NCBI GenBank assembly: GCA_965242575.1
Contig: OZ251461.1
Location: forward strand, 992,001 to 1,056,000
Length of the DNA: 64,000 bases
Origin: JANQOH01 sp965242575
GTDB lineage: Bacteria > Pseudomonadota > Alphaproteobacteria > UBA7887
Direction: 5' to 3'
Shown here: piece after piece, positions 1 to 8,409 of the stretch
Numbering within the stretch: position 1 is the first letter of the stretch
Layout: each line of letters starts with the position of its first letter
The notes under the pieces: model-generated
The model's input: the letters and a program-made list of their open reading frames with translations, nothing else
The model's database searches: none
Told to the model about the DNA's origin: nothing
Translations under genes and position numbers: made by a program

Positions 1-2
1 TG

Positions 3-1661
3 CTCGACGCGGAATTGGCGCAATCGGTCCGGGTGTTCCTGGACGCGTGCTTTTCGGGCTCGAGCGCCGGAGGCTCGCTGTTTCCGGGGACCTCCGCGGT
101 GCGCCCCGTCCCCGTGATGCCGGAAGGGGTGGCGGAGGGGATGACGGTGCTGACCGCCGGCGGGCCGAAGGAGCTGGCGCACTGGGACGTCGCCGCGCGG
201 CACGGCATGTTCACCCATCACCTGCTCGACGCGCTGTACGGCCGGGGGGACAGGGACGAGAACGGCGACGTCACGGCCAGGGAGGCGCGGAACTACCTGC
301 GCAGGTTCATGTCCGGGGCGGTGTGGTCTCTCGCGGCAGTCGAGCAGAACGCGCACCTGCTGCCGCCGTTGCGGCCGGACGATCCGGGCGCGGTCCTGTC
401 GCAGGCGCCCGCGGGGGGCTGGACGCCGCGCCCGCAGGAGTTCCCGGAGATCGAGCTCGCGTCCGGCGGGAGCGCCGCCGGCCCCGGCCCGGCGCCCGAC
501 CCCGATCCCCTGCCGGACGCGGAGATGGTGGAGAACGCGCTCGGTCTCGGTTTCGCGGATCGTGTGGCGGTGCAGGCGGGCCTCGAATCTCTCGTGGGTT
601 CGGTGGGGCATGCGGACGGGGTTTTCGGCGACAGGACGCGGACTGCGCTGCGGCGGTGGCAGGAGGGCCGCGGCGTCCCGGCGACGGGGTATCTGACGCG
701 CGACCAGGCGGACGCGCTGGCCGCGGAGGGCCGGAAGGCGGCGGACGCGGCGGCGCGCGCGCAGGCGCAGGCGGCGGCGGAGGCGGAACGGGCGGCGCGG
801 GAAAAGGCCGACCGGGAACAGGCGGAGCGGGACCGGGCGGCGCGCGCGCGGGCCGAGCGGGAGCGCGACGACGGGGCGTTCGCGTCGGCGCGGCGTGCGA
901 ACACGGCGGCGGCGTTCGATGAGTATCTGGCGTCGTTCCCGTCGGGCCGCCACAGGGACGACGCGCGGCGCTTGCGCGACGAGGCGGCGAAGGTTCGCGC
1001 GGTCGGGGAGGTTTTCCGGGACTGCGATCATTGCCCGGAGATGGTGGTGGTCCCGGCGGGGCGTTTCACGATGGGCTCGCCTTCGTCGGAGTCGGGGCGC
1101 GATAGCGACGAGGGTCCGCAGCGCCGGGTGACGTTCGGCGCGAAGTTCGCGGTGGGTGTGTACGAGGTTACGTTCGCCGAGTGGGACGCGTGCGTTTCGG
1201 ACGGGGGGTGCGGCGGTTACCATCCGGACGATGCGGGCTGGGGCCGGGGCAGGCGCCCGGTCATGCGTGTGAGCTGGGACGATGCGCAAGCCTATGCGTC
1301 TTGGCTGTCGCGGGAGACGGGAGAGTCGTATCGCCTGTTGAGCGAGGCGGAATGGGAATACGTCGCCCGCGCCGGGACGACGACCCGGTATTGGTGGGGC
1401 AATAACGTCGGTCGGAACCGCGCGAATTGCGATGGCTGCGGGAGCCGTTGGGACGATGAGAGCACGGCCCCTGTGGGGAGTTTCGGCGCGAACGGGTTCG
1501 GCCTGCACGACGTCCACGGCAACGTTTGGGAGTGGGTGGAGGACTGCTGGCACGACAGTTATGCGGGCGCTCCTCGGGACGGGAGCGCATGGCTTGGGAA
1601 CAACGGCGGCGATTGTTCCCGTCGCGTTCTCCGCGGCGGGTCCTGGCTCCACCGACCCTAG
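3..1661 (+). CDS. Caspase-like / peptidoglycan-binding / FGE-sulfatase domain protein (5' end outside window, broken 3' end)
   Basis: Open at the left edge, so the N-terminus is missing. The visible protein starts inside a caspase-fold peptidase domain with the catalytic-cysteine motif FLDACFSG. A PG_binding_1-like stretch follows (about residues 168-235, DGVFGDRTRTALRRWQ), then a charged Ala/Arg/Glu coiled coil, then a formylglycine-generating-enzyme (SUMF1-like, C-lectin fold) domain from about residue 337 (MVVVPAGRFTMGSP, YRLLSEAEWEYVARAG, GNVWEWVEDCW, RVLRGGSW). The frame ends at a TAG after GGSWLHRP. The family's normal C-terminal continuation (YLRAANRNRDDSG in the same frame, then RYYYDGFRLLRSV in another) lies just downstream. 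The gene has therefore lost about 33 residues through a stop plus a 1-nt-equivalent frameshift. Caspase-FGE fusions are known in bacterial signalling and as targets of diversity-generating retroelements; no reverse transcriptase is visible here. Confidence 0.8.
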   Translation, partial: LDAELAQSVRVFLDACFSGSSAGGSLFPGTSAVRPVPVMPEGVAEGMTVLTAGGPKELAHWDVAARHGMFTHHLLDALYGRGDRDENGDVTAREARNYLRRFMSGAVWSLAAVEQNAHLLPPLRPDDPGAVLSQAPAGGWTPRPQEFPEIELASGGSAAGPGPAPDPDPLPDAEMVENALGLGFADRVAVQAGLESLVGSVGHADGVFGDRTRTALRRWQEGRGVPATGYLTRDQADALAAEGRKAADAAARAQAQAAAEAERAAREKADREQAERDRAARARAERERDDGAFASARRANTAAAFDEYLASFPSGRHRDDARRLRDEAAKVRAVGEVFRDCDHCPEMVVVPAGRFTMGSPSSESGRDSDEGPQRRVTFGAKFAVGVYEVTFAEWDACVSDGGCGGYHPDDAGWGRGRRPVMRVSWDDAQAYASWLSRETGESYRLLSEAEWEYVARAGTTTRYWWGNNVGRNRANCDGCGSRWDDESTAPVGSFGANGFGLHDVHGNVWEWVEDCWHDSYAGAPRDGSAWLGNNGGDCSRRVLRGGSWLHRP

Positions 1662-1758
1662 TACCTCCGCGCGGCGAACCGCAACAGGGACGACTCCGGA
1701 ACGGTACTACTACGACGGCTTTCGTTTGCTCCGTTCGGTCCGGACGTTCACCCCTTAA
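1662..1758 (+). pseudogene. Detached 3' end of the FGE domain
   Basis: Reading past the TAG at 1659-1661 gives YLRAANRNRDDSG in the original frame. From about 1708 the other frame gives RYYYDGFRLLRSVRTFTP and ends at a TAA at 1756-1758. Together these are the standard last segment of an FGE-sulfatase/C-lectin domain, where the GFR(L/V) block completes the fold. One nonsense codon and one small indel therefore separate the upstream gene from its natural end. Sequencing error is the simplest alternative; decay or retroelement-driven variation are the others. Confidence 0.7.
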
Positions 1759-1790
1759 ATCCTTACTTCCTTACCTCTTCACAGGGGGGT

Positions 1791-1821
1791 CCGGGGGGCT
1801 TGCCCCCCGGCCGATTTTTTT
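1791..1821 (+). terminator. Intrinsic terminator (8-bp GC stem, CTTG loop, T7)
   Basis: The stem CCGGGGGG (1791-1798) pairs perfectly with CCCCCCGG (1803-1810) around a CTTG tetraloop. A run of seven T follows at 1815-1821. It sits 32 bp after the natural end of the FGE domain, so it fits a rho-independent terminator for that gene. A short stem with a 4-nt loop just past the variable 3' end is also a recognised requirement near diversity-generating retroelement targets. Confidence 0.65.
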
Positions 1822-1910
1822 CGCGTGAATCCGTTTCGCCGGCCTTCGCGCTTGACGGCGGCCGGCCCGCCTGCGACAGTCCGGCCGTGCGCGGCGGCGG
1901 AGGGCGCGGG

Positions 1911-2129
1911 ATGACGCGGCGGGTTCTGACCGAGGTGACCGGCAACGTCTGGAAGGTGCTGGTGAAGCCGGGCGACGCGGTCGCCGCCGGCGACGTCCTG
2001 TTCATCCTCGAGGTCATGAAGACCGAAGTGCCGTTCGAGGCCGAGGCCGCCGGCGTCGTCGCGGCCGTGCACGTAAGCGAGGGCGACGAAGGCGTGGAGG
2101 AAGGGACCCTGGCGGTCGAAATCGCGTGA
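1911..2129 (+). CDS. Small biotin/lipoyl-attachment domain protein
   Basis: A 72-residue protein that is essentially one biotinyl/lipoyl hammerhead domain. The attachment loop reads LEVMKTE, with the modifiable lysine in the usual V/A-M-K position, and hydrophobic beta-strands with glycines lie on both sides (GDAVAAGDVLF; AGVVAAVHVSEGD). The ATG at 1911 is preceded by a GGAGG-like site; an upstream in-frame extension is low-complexity and unlikely. Stand-alone proteins of this type serve as biotin carboxyl carriers of acyl-CoA or urea carboxylases. No carboxylase subunit lies nearby, so the partner is unknown. Confidence 0.8.
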   Translation: MTRRVLTEVTGNVWKVLVKPGDAVAAGDVLFILEVMKTEVPFEAEAAGVVAAVHVSEGDEGVEEGTLAVEIA

Positions 2130-2180
2130 CCGGCCCGCCCCCGGCTTGACTCCCGGCGCGCGGCGAGCGAACGTCTCCGC

Positions 2181-2495
2181 ATGGCGCGGACGGACCACGA
2201 GAAGACGAGCGCGAGGGCGGGCGGCCGGGCGCCGGCCGGCGGAGGCGCCGCCGCCGTCGTAGCGGCGGTAATCGCCATGGGCGGCCTGCTCGCCGCGATG
2301 ATCGATCACGGCTTCGGGCAGCTCGGCGCGCGCATCGCGGGCGTCGAAGCCGGACAGAGGGAAACCGGCGCCGCGGTGAGAGACCTCGACGCCGCGATAC
2401 GAGGCCTCGCCGTCGCGGTGAGGGACCTGGACACCCGGGTGGGGCGAGTCGAGGGGCGGTTGGGAATCGCGCCGCCGGACGGAGCGGAGCCGTGA
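2181..2495 (+). CDS. Small single-TM protein with heptad tail (tandem copy 1)
   Basis: A 104-residue protein of unknown function. A polar N-terminus leads into one hydrophobic segment (AAVVAAVIAMGGLLAAMI, about residues 24-41), then a soluble tail with short heptad-like repeats (VRDLDAAIRGLAVAVRDLD) suited to a short coiled coil. The next gene is a close copy, so the pair arose by tandem duplication. The upstream Shine-Dalgarno sequence is weak. Topology is most likely N-in with the tail outside, by inference only. No catalytic motif is visible. Confidence 0.6.
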   Translation: MARTDHEKTSARAGGRAPAGGGAAAVVAAVIAMGGLLAAMIDHGFGQLGARIAGVEAGQRETGAAVRDLDAAIRGLAVAVRDLDTRVGRVEGRLGIAPPDGAEP

Positions 2496-2533
2496 CCGCG
2501 CGCGCCGGGGGCCGGAGCGGGGAGGAGGCGCGG

Positions 2534-2833
2534 ATGGATCGCGAGAGGACGAGCGCGAGGGCGGACGTCCCGGCGCCGCGCGATCGGTTGCGGGCCAACG
2601 GGGGCGTCATCGCCGTCGTCGCGGCGATAATCGCCGTGGGCGGCCTGCTCGCCGCGATGATCGATAACGGCTTCGGGCAGCTCGGCGCGCGCATTGCGAG
2701 CGTCGAGGCCGGGCAGAGGGAAACCAACGCCGCGATAAGAGACCTCGCCGCCGCGGTGAGGGACCTGAACACGCGGGTGGGGCGGATCGAGGGGCGGTTG
2801 GGAATCGCGCCGGCGGACGGGACGGAGCCGTGA
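2534..2833 (+). CDS. Small single-TM protein with heptad tail (tandem copy 2)
   Basis: A 99-residue paralogue of the preceding gene with the same hydrophobic segment (IAVVAAIIAVGGLLAAMID) and the same tail (RDLAAAVRDLNTRVGRIEG). The ATG at 2534 is chosen because GGAGGAGG lies 6 bp upstream; an earlier GTG that overlaps the previous stop has no such site. The untranslated leader before this gene (from about 2490) reappears almost unchanged before moaA (from about 2828), so the duplicated unit includes the leader. Function unknown. Confidence 0.65.
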   Translation: MDRERTSARADVPAPRDRLRANGGVIAVVAAIIAVGGLLAAMIDNGFGQLGARIASVEAGQRETNAAIRDLAAAVRDLNTRVGRIEGRLGIAPADGTEP

Positions 2834-2870
2834 GCGCGCGCGCCGGGGGCCGGAGCGGGGAGGACGGCGA

Positions 2871-3875
<1,005 letters not shown>

Positions 3876-3890
3876 CGCCGCTCGCGCCCC

Positions 3891-4664
3891 GTGCCCGGCC
3901 CGGCGATCGGCTTCCTCGCCGCGGACTTCCCCGCGGCGGCGGAGGCGCGCGACGCCCTGCGCCGGCGCTACGGCGATTGCCCGCCGGAGCGCGCCGACGT
4001 CATCGTCGCCCTCGGCGGCGACGGCTTCATGATCGAGACCCTGCACCGGACCCGGACCCTGCCGCGCGCCGCGCCGATCTACGGCGTCAACCGGGGGACC
4101 GTCGGCTTCCTCATGAACCGCTACCGGCCCGGCGGCCTGCCGGCGCGCATAGCGGCCGCGGTCCCCGCCGAGCTCCGTCCGCTGCGCATGACCGCGACCG
4201 CCGGCGACGGGCGGCGCATCGAGGCGCTGGCGATCAACGAGGTGTCGCTGCTGCGCGAAACCCGCCTGGCGGCGCATCTGCGCATTTCCGTGGACGGGCG
4301 CGAGCGCCTCGACCGGCTGGTGTGCGACGGCGCCATCGTCGCGACCCCCGCCGGCAGCACCGCCTACAACCTGTCCGCCCAGGGGCCGATCCTGCCGCTG
4401 GCGTCGCGGCTTCTGGCGCTCACGCCGATCTGCGCCTTCCGGCCCCGGCGCTGGCGCGGCGCGCTGCTGCCGGAATCGGTCACCGTCGCCGTCGACGTCC
4501 TCGACGCCGACCGCCGCCCGGTCAGCGCCACCGCCGACTACACCGAGGCGCGCGGCGTGACGCGGGTGGAGATCGCGCAGGACCCGGCGGCCCTGCCGGT
4601 CCTCCTGTTCGACCCCGAACACGACCTGGAGGAGCGCATCATCGCCGAGCAGTTCCTCCCGTGA
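3891..4664 (+). CDS. nadK: NAD kinase
   Basis: Phosphorylates NAD to NADP in the cytoplasm. The 257-residue protein shows the diagnostic GGDG motif (residues 42-45), the NE(V/I) motif (AINEVSLLRE) and the TPAGSTAYN loop that contacts NAD and ATP. It starts with GTG at 3891, only 15 bp after the moaA stop, so the two genes are probably co-transcribed. The length matches alphaproteobacterial NadK. Confidence 0.93.
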   Translation: MPGPAIGFLAADFPAAAEARDALRRRYGDCPPERADVIVALGGDGFMIETLHRTRTLPRAAPIYGVNRGTVGFLMNRYRPGGLPARIAAAVPAELRPLRMTATAGDGRRIEALAINEVSLLRETRLAAHLRISVDGRERLDRLVCDGAIVATPAGSTAYNLSAQGPILPLASRLLALTPICAFRPRRWRGALLPESVTVAVDVLDADRRPVSATADYTEARGVTRVEIAQDPAALPVLLFDPEHDLEERIIAEQFLP

Positions 4665-4698
4665 CCCCCCGCCCCCATCCTCCGGCAAGGAGCGCGTC

Positions 4699-5466
4699 AT
4701 GAACGTCCAGGACAGCCACGCCGCCGTCACCGGCGGCGCCTCCGGCCTCGGCGCCGCGACCGCGGCGCGCATCGTCGCCGATGGCGGCCGCGTCACCATC
4801 CTCGACCGCGACGCCGGCAAGGGAGAGGCCCACGCCGCCGCCCTCGGCGGCCGGGCGCGGTTCCGCCGCCTCGACGTGACCGACGAGGCCGACATGGTGG
4901 CGGCCGTCGGCGAGGCGGTCGCGGCGTTCGGCCCGTTGACCCTCATGGTCAGCTGCGCCGGGGTGGCCAATCCGGGGCGCATCCTCGGCCGCAACGGCGT
5001 CCTGCCGCTCGATTCCTACAAGACGGTGGTCATGATCAACCTGGTCGGCAGTTTCAACGCCATGAAGGCGGCCGCCGACGCCATGCGCCACAACGCGCCG
5101 GATTCCGGCGGCTGCCGCGGGCTGGTCGTCAACACCGCCTCGGTCGCCGCCTACGAAGGCCAGGTCGGGCAGGCCGCCTACGCGTCGTCCAAGGGCGGCC
5201 TCGTCGGCCTCACCCTGCCGGCGGCGCGCGACCTGGCGCAATACGGCGTTCGCGTGATGACCGTGGCGCCGGGGCTGTTCCTCACCCCGTTGATGGAGGG
5301 CCTGCCGGAGGACGTCCAGCGCTCCCTCGCCGCCAACACGCCGTTCCCCAAACGCCTCGGAACGGCGGAGGAGTACGCCGACCTGGTGGCGGCGATTTAC
5401 GCCAACGACATGCTGAACGGAGAGGTCATCCGCCTCGACGGCGCGGTCCGGCTGGCCCCGCGGTGA
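4699..5466 (+). CDS. SDR-family dehydrogenase (3-hydroxyacyl-CoA dehydrogenase type-2-like)
   Basis: A 255-residue classical short-chain dehydrogenase. The nucleotide-binding motif is TGGASGLG near the N-terminus, with an acidic residue (ILDRD) that favours NAD. The catalytic Tyr-Lys pair is in AYASSKGG. The chain resembles type-2 3-hydroxyacyl-CoA dehydrogenase (HSD17B10 group) in its C-terminal segment (TPFPKRLGTAEEYADLV, NGEVIRLDGAVR), which suggests beta-oxidation or branched-chain degradation. AAGGAG lies upstream of the ATG. The last 41 bp overlap the end of the convergent gene on the other strand. Confidence 0.85.
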   Translation: MNVQDSHAAVTGGASGLGAATAARIVADGGRVTILDRDAGKGEAHAAALGGRARFRRLDVTDEADMVAAVGEAVAAFGPLTLMVSCAGVANPGRILGRNGVLPLDSYKTVVMINLVGSFNAMKAAADAMRHNAPDSGGCRGLVVNTASVAAYEGQVGQAAYASSKGGLVGLTLPAARDLAQYGVRVMTVAPGLFLTPLMEGLPEDVQRSLAANTPFPKRLGTAEEYADLVAAIYANDMLNGEVIRLDGAVRLAPR

Positions 5467-6178
5467 CGGCCGCGCCGGCGCTTCGCGGCGCGGCCTGCGG
5501 CGGTTTCGGCGAGACGCGGTCGAGCGACTCCAGGAGCGCGCGGGTCTGCGCGTCGCTGGCGCGCCGTTGCGCGGCCATCTCCTCGAGCAGCGCGTCCAGC
5601 CGCCGCGCGTTCTCGACCCCATCGCGCCGTCGTTCGGCCATCTCTTCGAGCAGCGCGTCGAGGCGCCGCGTATTCTCGACGCCGGCGCGCCGTCGTTCGG
5701 CCTGCCCCTCGACAAGCGCGTCCAGCCGCTGCGCGTTCTCGCCTCCGTCGCGCCGCTGTTCGGCCTGCCCCTCGATAAGCGTGTCCAGCCGCCGCATGTT
5801 CTCGGCGTGGCGTTGTTCGTCGGCGCGGAGTTGTTCTTCGTGGCGGCGTTGGTCGGCGCGGAGTCGTTCTTCGTGGCGGCGTTCGGCGGCCTGGAGTTGT
5901 GCTTCGTGGCGCTGTTGGTCGGCGCGGAGTTGTTCTTCGTGGCGCTGTTCGTCGGCGCGGCGGCGTTCGTCGATCCGGCGTTCACCGGTCCGCGCCTGGG
6001 CGTCGGCGCGCCGTCCGCGTTCGCGGTTGGCCCGGATCATCTCGCGGATGCCCCAGGCGACGATGCCGGTTTGCAGGACGGAGACGAAGATGCCCATGGC
6101 GGCGATCCAGTTGGCCATGTGGCGCGCGGAGAGGGTCGCGGTCCGGTAATCGAGGCTGGCGAGCTCGAATTCGGACAC
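5426..6178 (-). CDS. Membrane-anchored repeat coiled-coil protein (family member A)
   Basis: A 250-residue protein of unknown function. A short N-terminus (MSEFELASLDYRTATLSARH) precedes one transmembrane helix (about residues 22-45) and then a very long charged coiled coil. The coil is built of two in-frame repeat types: about six copies resembling RADQQRHEEQL, then four of about 20 residues resembling RRLDALLEEMAERR. The GTG start at 6178 has GGAGAAAG upstream. The gene at 12341-12832 shares the D-Y-x-x-A-T-L-x-A-R-H motif and the same layout, so this is a small lineage-specific family. The repeats probably expand and contract by slippage or recombination. Confidence 0.75.
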   Translation of the reverse strand: MSEFELASLDYRTATLSARHMANWIAAMGIFVSVLQTGIVAWGIREMIRANRERGRRADAQARTGERRIDERRRADEQRHEEQLRADQQRHEAQLQAAERRHEERLRADQRRHEEQLRADEQRHAENMRRLDTLIEGQAEQRRDGGENAQRLDALVEGQAERRRAGVENTRRLDALLEEMAERRRDGVENARRLDALLEEMAAQRRASDAQTRALLESLDRVSPKPPQAAPRSAGAAVTAGPAGPRRRGG

Positions 6179-6242
6179 GGGCTTTCTCCGGGGCGCGGAC
6201 CGTCGCGGCGGCCCCGATACTATCCGAAGCGGGCGGCGGGAC

Positions 6243-7082
6243 TCAACGGGCCGCGCCGGCGCTGCGCAGCGCGTCCAGCGCGCCCTGGAGGATGTAGGCC
6301 GCCGCCGCCCGGTCGACGCGCGCGGCGCGGCGCCGGCGGCTCATCCCCGACGCGATCATCGCCCGCTCGACGGCGGCGGTGGACAGGCGCTCGTCCCACA
6401 TCAGCGCCGGGAGGGAAAGCCGCTCGGCCAGGTTCGCCGCCCATGCGCGCGCCGACTCCGCGCGCGCGCCTTCGCCGCCGTCCATATGGCGCGGCAGGCC
6501 GACGACGAGTCCGCCCACCCCCTCCCGCGCGCACAGCGCCGCGATGCGCGCCGAGTCGCCGCGGAAGCGTCCGCGCCGCAGGGTCTCGCGCGGGCCGGCG
6601 ACGGCGCGGCCGGGGTCGGAGAGCGCGAGGCCGATGGTCTTCGTCCCCAGGTCGACGCCGAGCAGGCGCGTCCCCGCCCCCGCCATGCCGGCGAACATCG
6701 CCGCGTCGTCGGTCACCGCCGCGCCGCCGCCGTCCTCCTCCAGCCCGACCTCCAGCCTGTCCGGGTAGAAGGCGATGTGCGCCTTCAGCGCCGCCGCCGC
6801 GGGGATCGGGTCCGGATAGCTCCAGGCCGCGTTCCCGGCGGCGCGGCCGCCGGCCTCGACCGTCCAGTAGCGCGCTTCGCCCTTCCACGGGCAGCGGGTG
6901 CGGCGTTCGGTCGGGCGCAGCCGCGCCATGGCGACGTCGGCGGGCGGGAAGTAGAGCACCGGCGCGTGTCCGGTCTCGCGCGCCAATAGCGCCCGCGCGC
7001 TGTCGGCGACGACGGCGCCCGCCAGCCGCGCCCGCGCCCGCCCGCGCGCGGGGCCGATCTCCACGCGATGCCCGTCCGCCAT
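6243..7082 (-). CDS. DUF427 - RuvX/YqgF fusion protein
   Basis: Two domains in one 279-residue frame. Residues 1-120 form a DUF427 domain (LYFPPADVAMARL, CPWKGEARYW, NAAWSYPDP). From about residue 137 there is an RNase-H-fold YqgF/RuvX domain: the first catalytic Asp is in LLGVDLGTKTIGLALSD, followed by VVGLPRHMDG, DERLST, and a last Asp in the ARVDRAAAAYIL helix. RuvX proteins resolve Holliday junctions or mature the 16S rRNA 5' end. DUF427 has no settled role. In most genomes these are separate genes. No ribosome-binding site suits an independent ruvX start, so a true fusion is favoured. The 5' side carries an 11-bp poly-C tract. Confidence 0.82.
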   Translation of the reverse strand: MADGHRVEIGPARGRARARLAGAVVADSARALLARETGHAPVLYFPPADVAMARLRPTERRTRCPWKGEARYWTVEAGGRAAGNAAWSYPDPIPAAAALKAHIAFYPDRLEVGLEEDGGGAAVTDDAAMFAGMAGAGTRLLGVDLGTKTIGLALSDPGRAVAGPRETLRRGRFRGDSARIAALCAREGVGGLVVGLPRHMDGGEGARAESARAWAANLAERLSLPALMWDERLSTAAVERAMIASGMSRRRRAARVDRAAAAYILQGALDALRSAGAAR

Positions 7083-7085
7083 GCG

Positions 7086-7096
7086 CCCCCCCCCCC
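7086..7096. repeat. Poly-C tract (11)
   Basis: Eleven consecutive C lie between the divergent DUF427-RuvX and P450 genes, a few bases upstream of the DUF427-RuvX start codon. It is one of three long G/C homopolymers in the window. Slippage here would alter promoter or leader spacing, not a reading frame. A sequencing-length error is possible. Confidence 0.8.
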
Positions 7097-7112
7097 GCTC
7101 CGCGCCGCGCGG

Positions 7113-7142
7113 TTGCCCCGCCGCCGCGCCGTAGTCTATACC
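7113..7142 (+). promoter_or_regulatory. Candidate promoter of the P450-ABC operon
   Basis: TTGCCC (7113-7118) and TATACC (7137-7142) are separated by 18 bp and lie about 40 bp before the P450 start. Each box matches four of six consensus positions. The stretch is otherwise almost pure G/C, so the TATA-like box stands out. It is a modest match. Confidence 0.4.
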
Positions 7143-7182
7143 GCGCGGGCGGTTCGGGGAGCGAGGGTTCGGGGCGGGAGCG

Positions 7183-8409
7183 ATGGAGTCCGTATTCGAC
7201 CGCGCCGCGCCGGAGGCGGCGGCCGACCCCTATCCGGCCTATGCGCGGCTGCGCGCCCGGGATCCCGTGCATTGGAGCGCGCGGCTCGGCGCCTGGGTTC
7301 TGACCCGCTACGACGACGTCATGGCGGCGCAGCGCGACCGCCGCTTCTCCGCCGACCGCGCCAGCCCCTTCGCCGACCGCATGGACGCGGCCGCGCGCCC
7401 GGAGGCGGCGCGGATGGGGCGCGTGCTGGCGCGCTGGATGGTGTTCAGCGACCCGCCGCGCCACACCGTGCTGCGCCGGCTTACGGTGGAGGCGTTCACG
7501 CCCACCGCGGTTTCGGCGCTGCGCGGGCGCATCGCCGCCCTCGTCGACTCGCTGCTCGACGACATGGCGGCGGCCGGGCCGGAGGCGGAGCTGATGGCCG
7601 CCTTCGCGAAGCCCCTGCCGGCGCTCGTCATCGCCCACATCCTCGGCGTGCCGGAGCGCGACACCGGGCGGTTCCGCCGCTGGTCCGATGACATCGCCGA
7701 TGTGGTGGGCGCGCGGCGCGGCGACCCGGCGCGGCTGGAGCGCGGCGCGGCGGCGCTCGCCGCCCTCGACGACTACCTCGCCGGGATCGTCGCCGAACGC
7801 CGGCGCGCCGGCGCGTCGGGCGCGCTGGTCGACGCGCTGATCGCGGCGCGCGACGCCGATGCGGCGCTGGGGGAGGACGAACTGGTCGCCAATTGCGCCC
7901 TGCTCCTGTTCGCCGGCCACGAGACGACGACCAACCTCATCGGCAACGGCGTCCGGCTGCTTCTCGAACGCCCGGAGCAATTCGCCGCGCTGCGCGCCGA
8001 CCCGGCGCTCGCCGCCGGCGCGGTGGAGGAGGTCCTGCGCTACGAAGGCGCGGCGCACGCCATCGCCCGCGTCGCGGTCGAGGACGTGGAGCTGCGCGGC
8101 AAGGCCATCGCGCGGGGCGACCGCGTGTTTCTCATGCTCGGCGCCGCCAACCGCGACCCGGAGGCGTTCGCCGACCCGGAGGCGTTCGACATAAGGCGCC
8201 GCCCGTCGCGCCATCTGGCGTTCGGTTACGGCCCGCATTTCTGCGTCGGCGCGCCGCTCGCCCGCCTCGAGGGCGAGGTGGCGCTCTCCCGGCTCGCCGC
8301 CCGCTTCCCCGGCATGGCGCTCGCGGAGGCGGAGGCGGCGTGGCGCCCGCATCTGGTTCTGCGCGGCCTGTCCCGCCTGCCGCTGGCGCTGCGCCGCCGC
8401 GCCGCGTGA
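7183..8409 (+). CDS. Cytochrome P450
   Basis: A soluble bacterial class I P450 of 408 residues, which needs external ferredoxin and reductase. It shows the I-helix oxygen-binding motif FAGHETT, the K-helix ExxR (EEVLR), a PERF-like region (DPEAFDIRR) and the heme loop FGYGPHFCVGAPLAR with the axial cysteine. The overall pattern is like CYP107/CYP123-type enzymes. No redox partner gene is adjacent. The next gene, an ABC permease, starts with a GTGA overlap, so the P450 is probably translated together with an export system. The substrate cannot be predicted. Confidence 0.92.
   Translation: MESVFDRAAPEAAADPYPAYARLRARDPVHWSARLGAWVLTRYDDVMAAQRDRRFSADRASPFADRMDAAARPEAARMGRVLARWMVFSDPPRHTVLRRLTVEAFTPTAVSALRGRIAALVDSLLDDMAAAGPEAELMAAFAKPLPALVIAHILGVPERDTGRFRRWSDDIADVVGARRGDPARLERGAAALAALDDYLAGIVAERRRAGASGALVDALIAARDADAALGEDELVANCALLLFAGHETTTNLIGNGVRLLLERPEQFAALRADPALAAGAVEEVLRYEGAAHAIARVAVEDVELRGKAIARGDRVFLMLGAANRDPEAFADPEAFDIRRRPSRHLAFGYGPHFCVGAPLARLEGEVALSRLAARFPGMALAEAEAAWRPHLVLRGLSRLPLALRRRAA

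Noticed and set aside
1659..1661. In-frame TAG in the FGE gene read as pyrrolysine or another recoding event
   Set aside because: A second lesion (frame change about 50 bp later) lies in the same block, and no other gene in the window shows an internal TAG. Decay, retroelement variation or sequencing error fits better.
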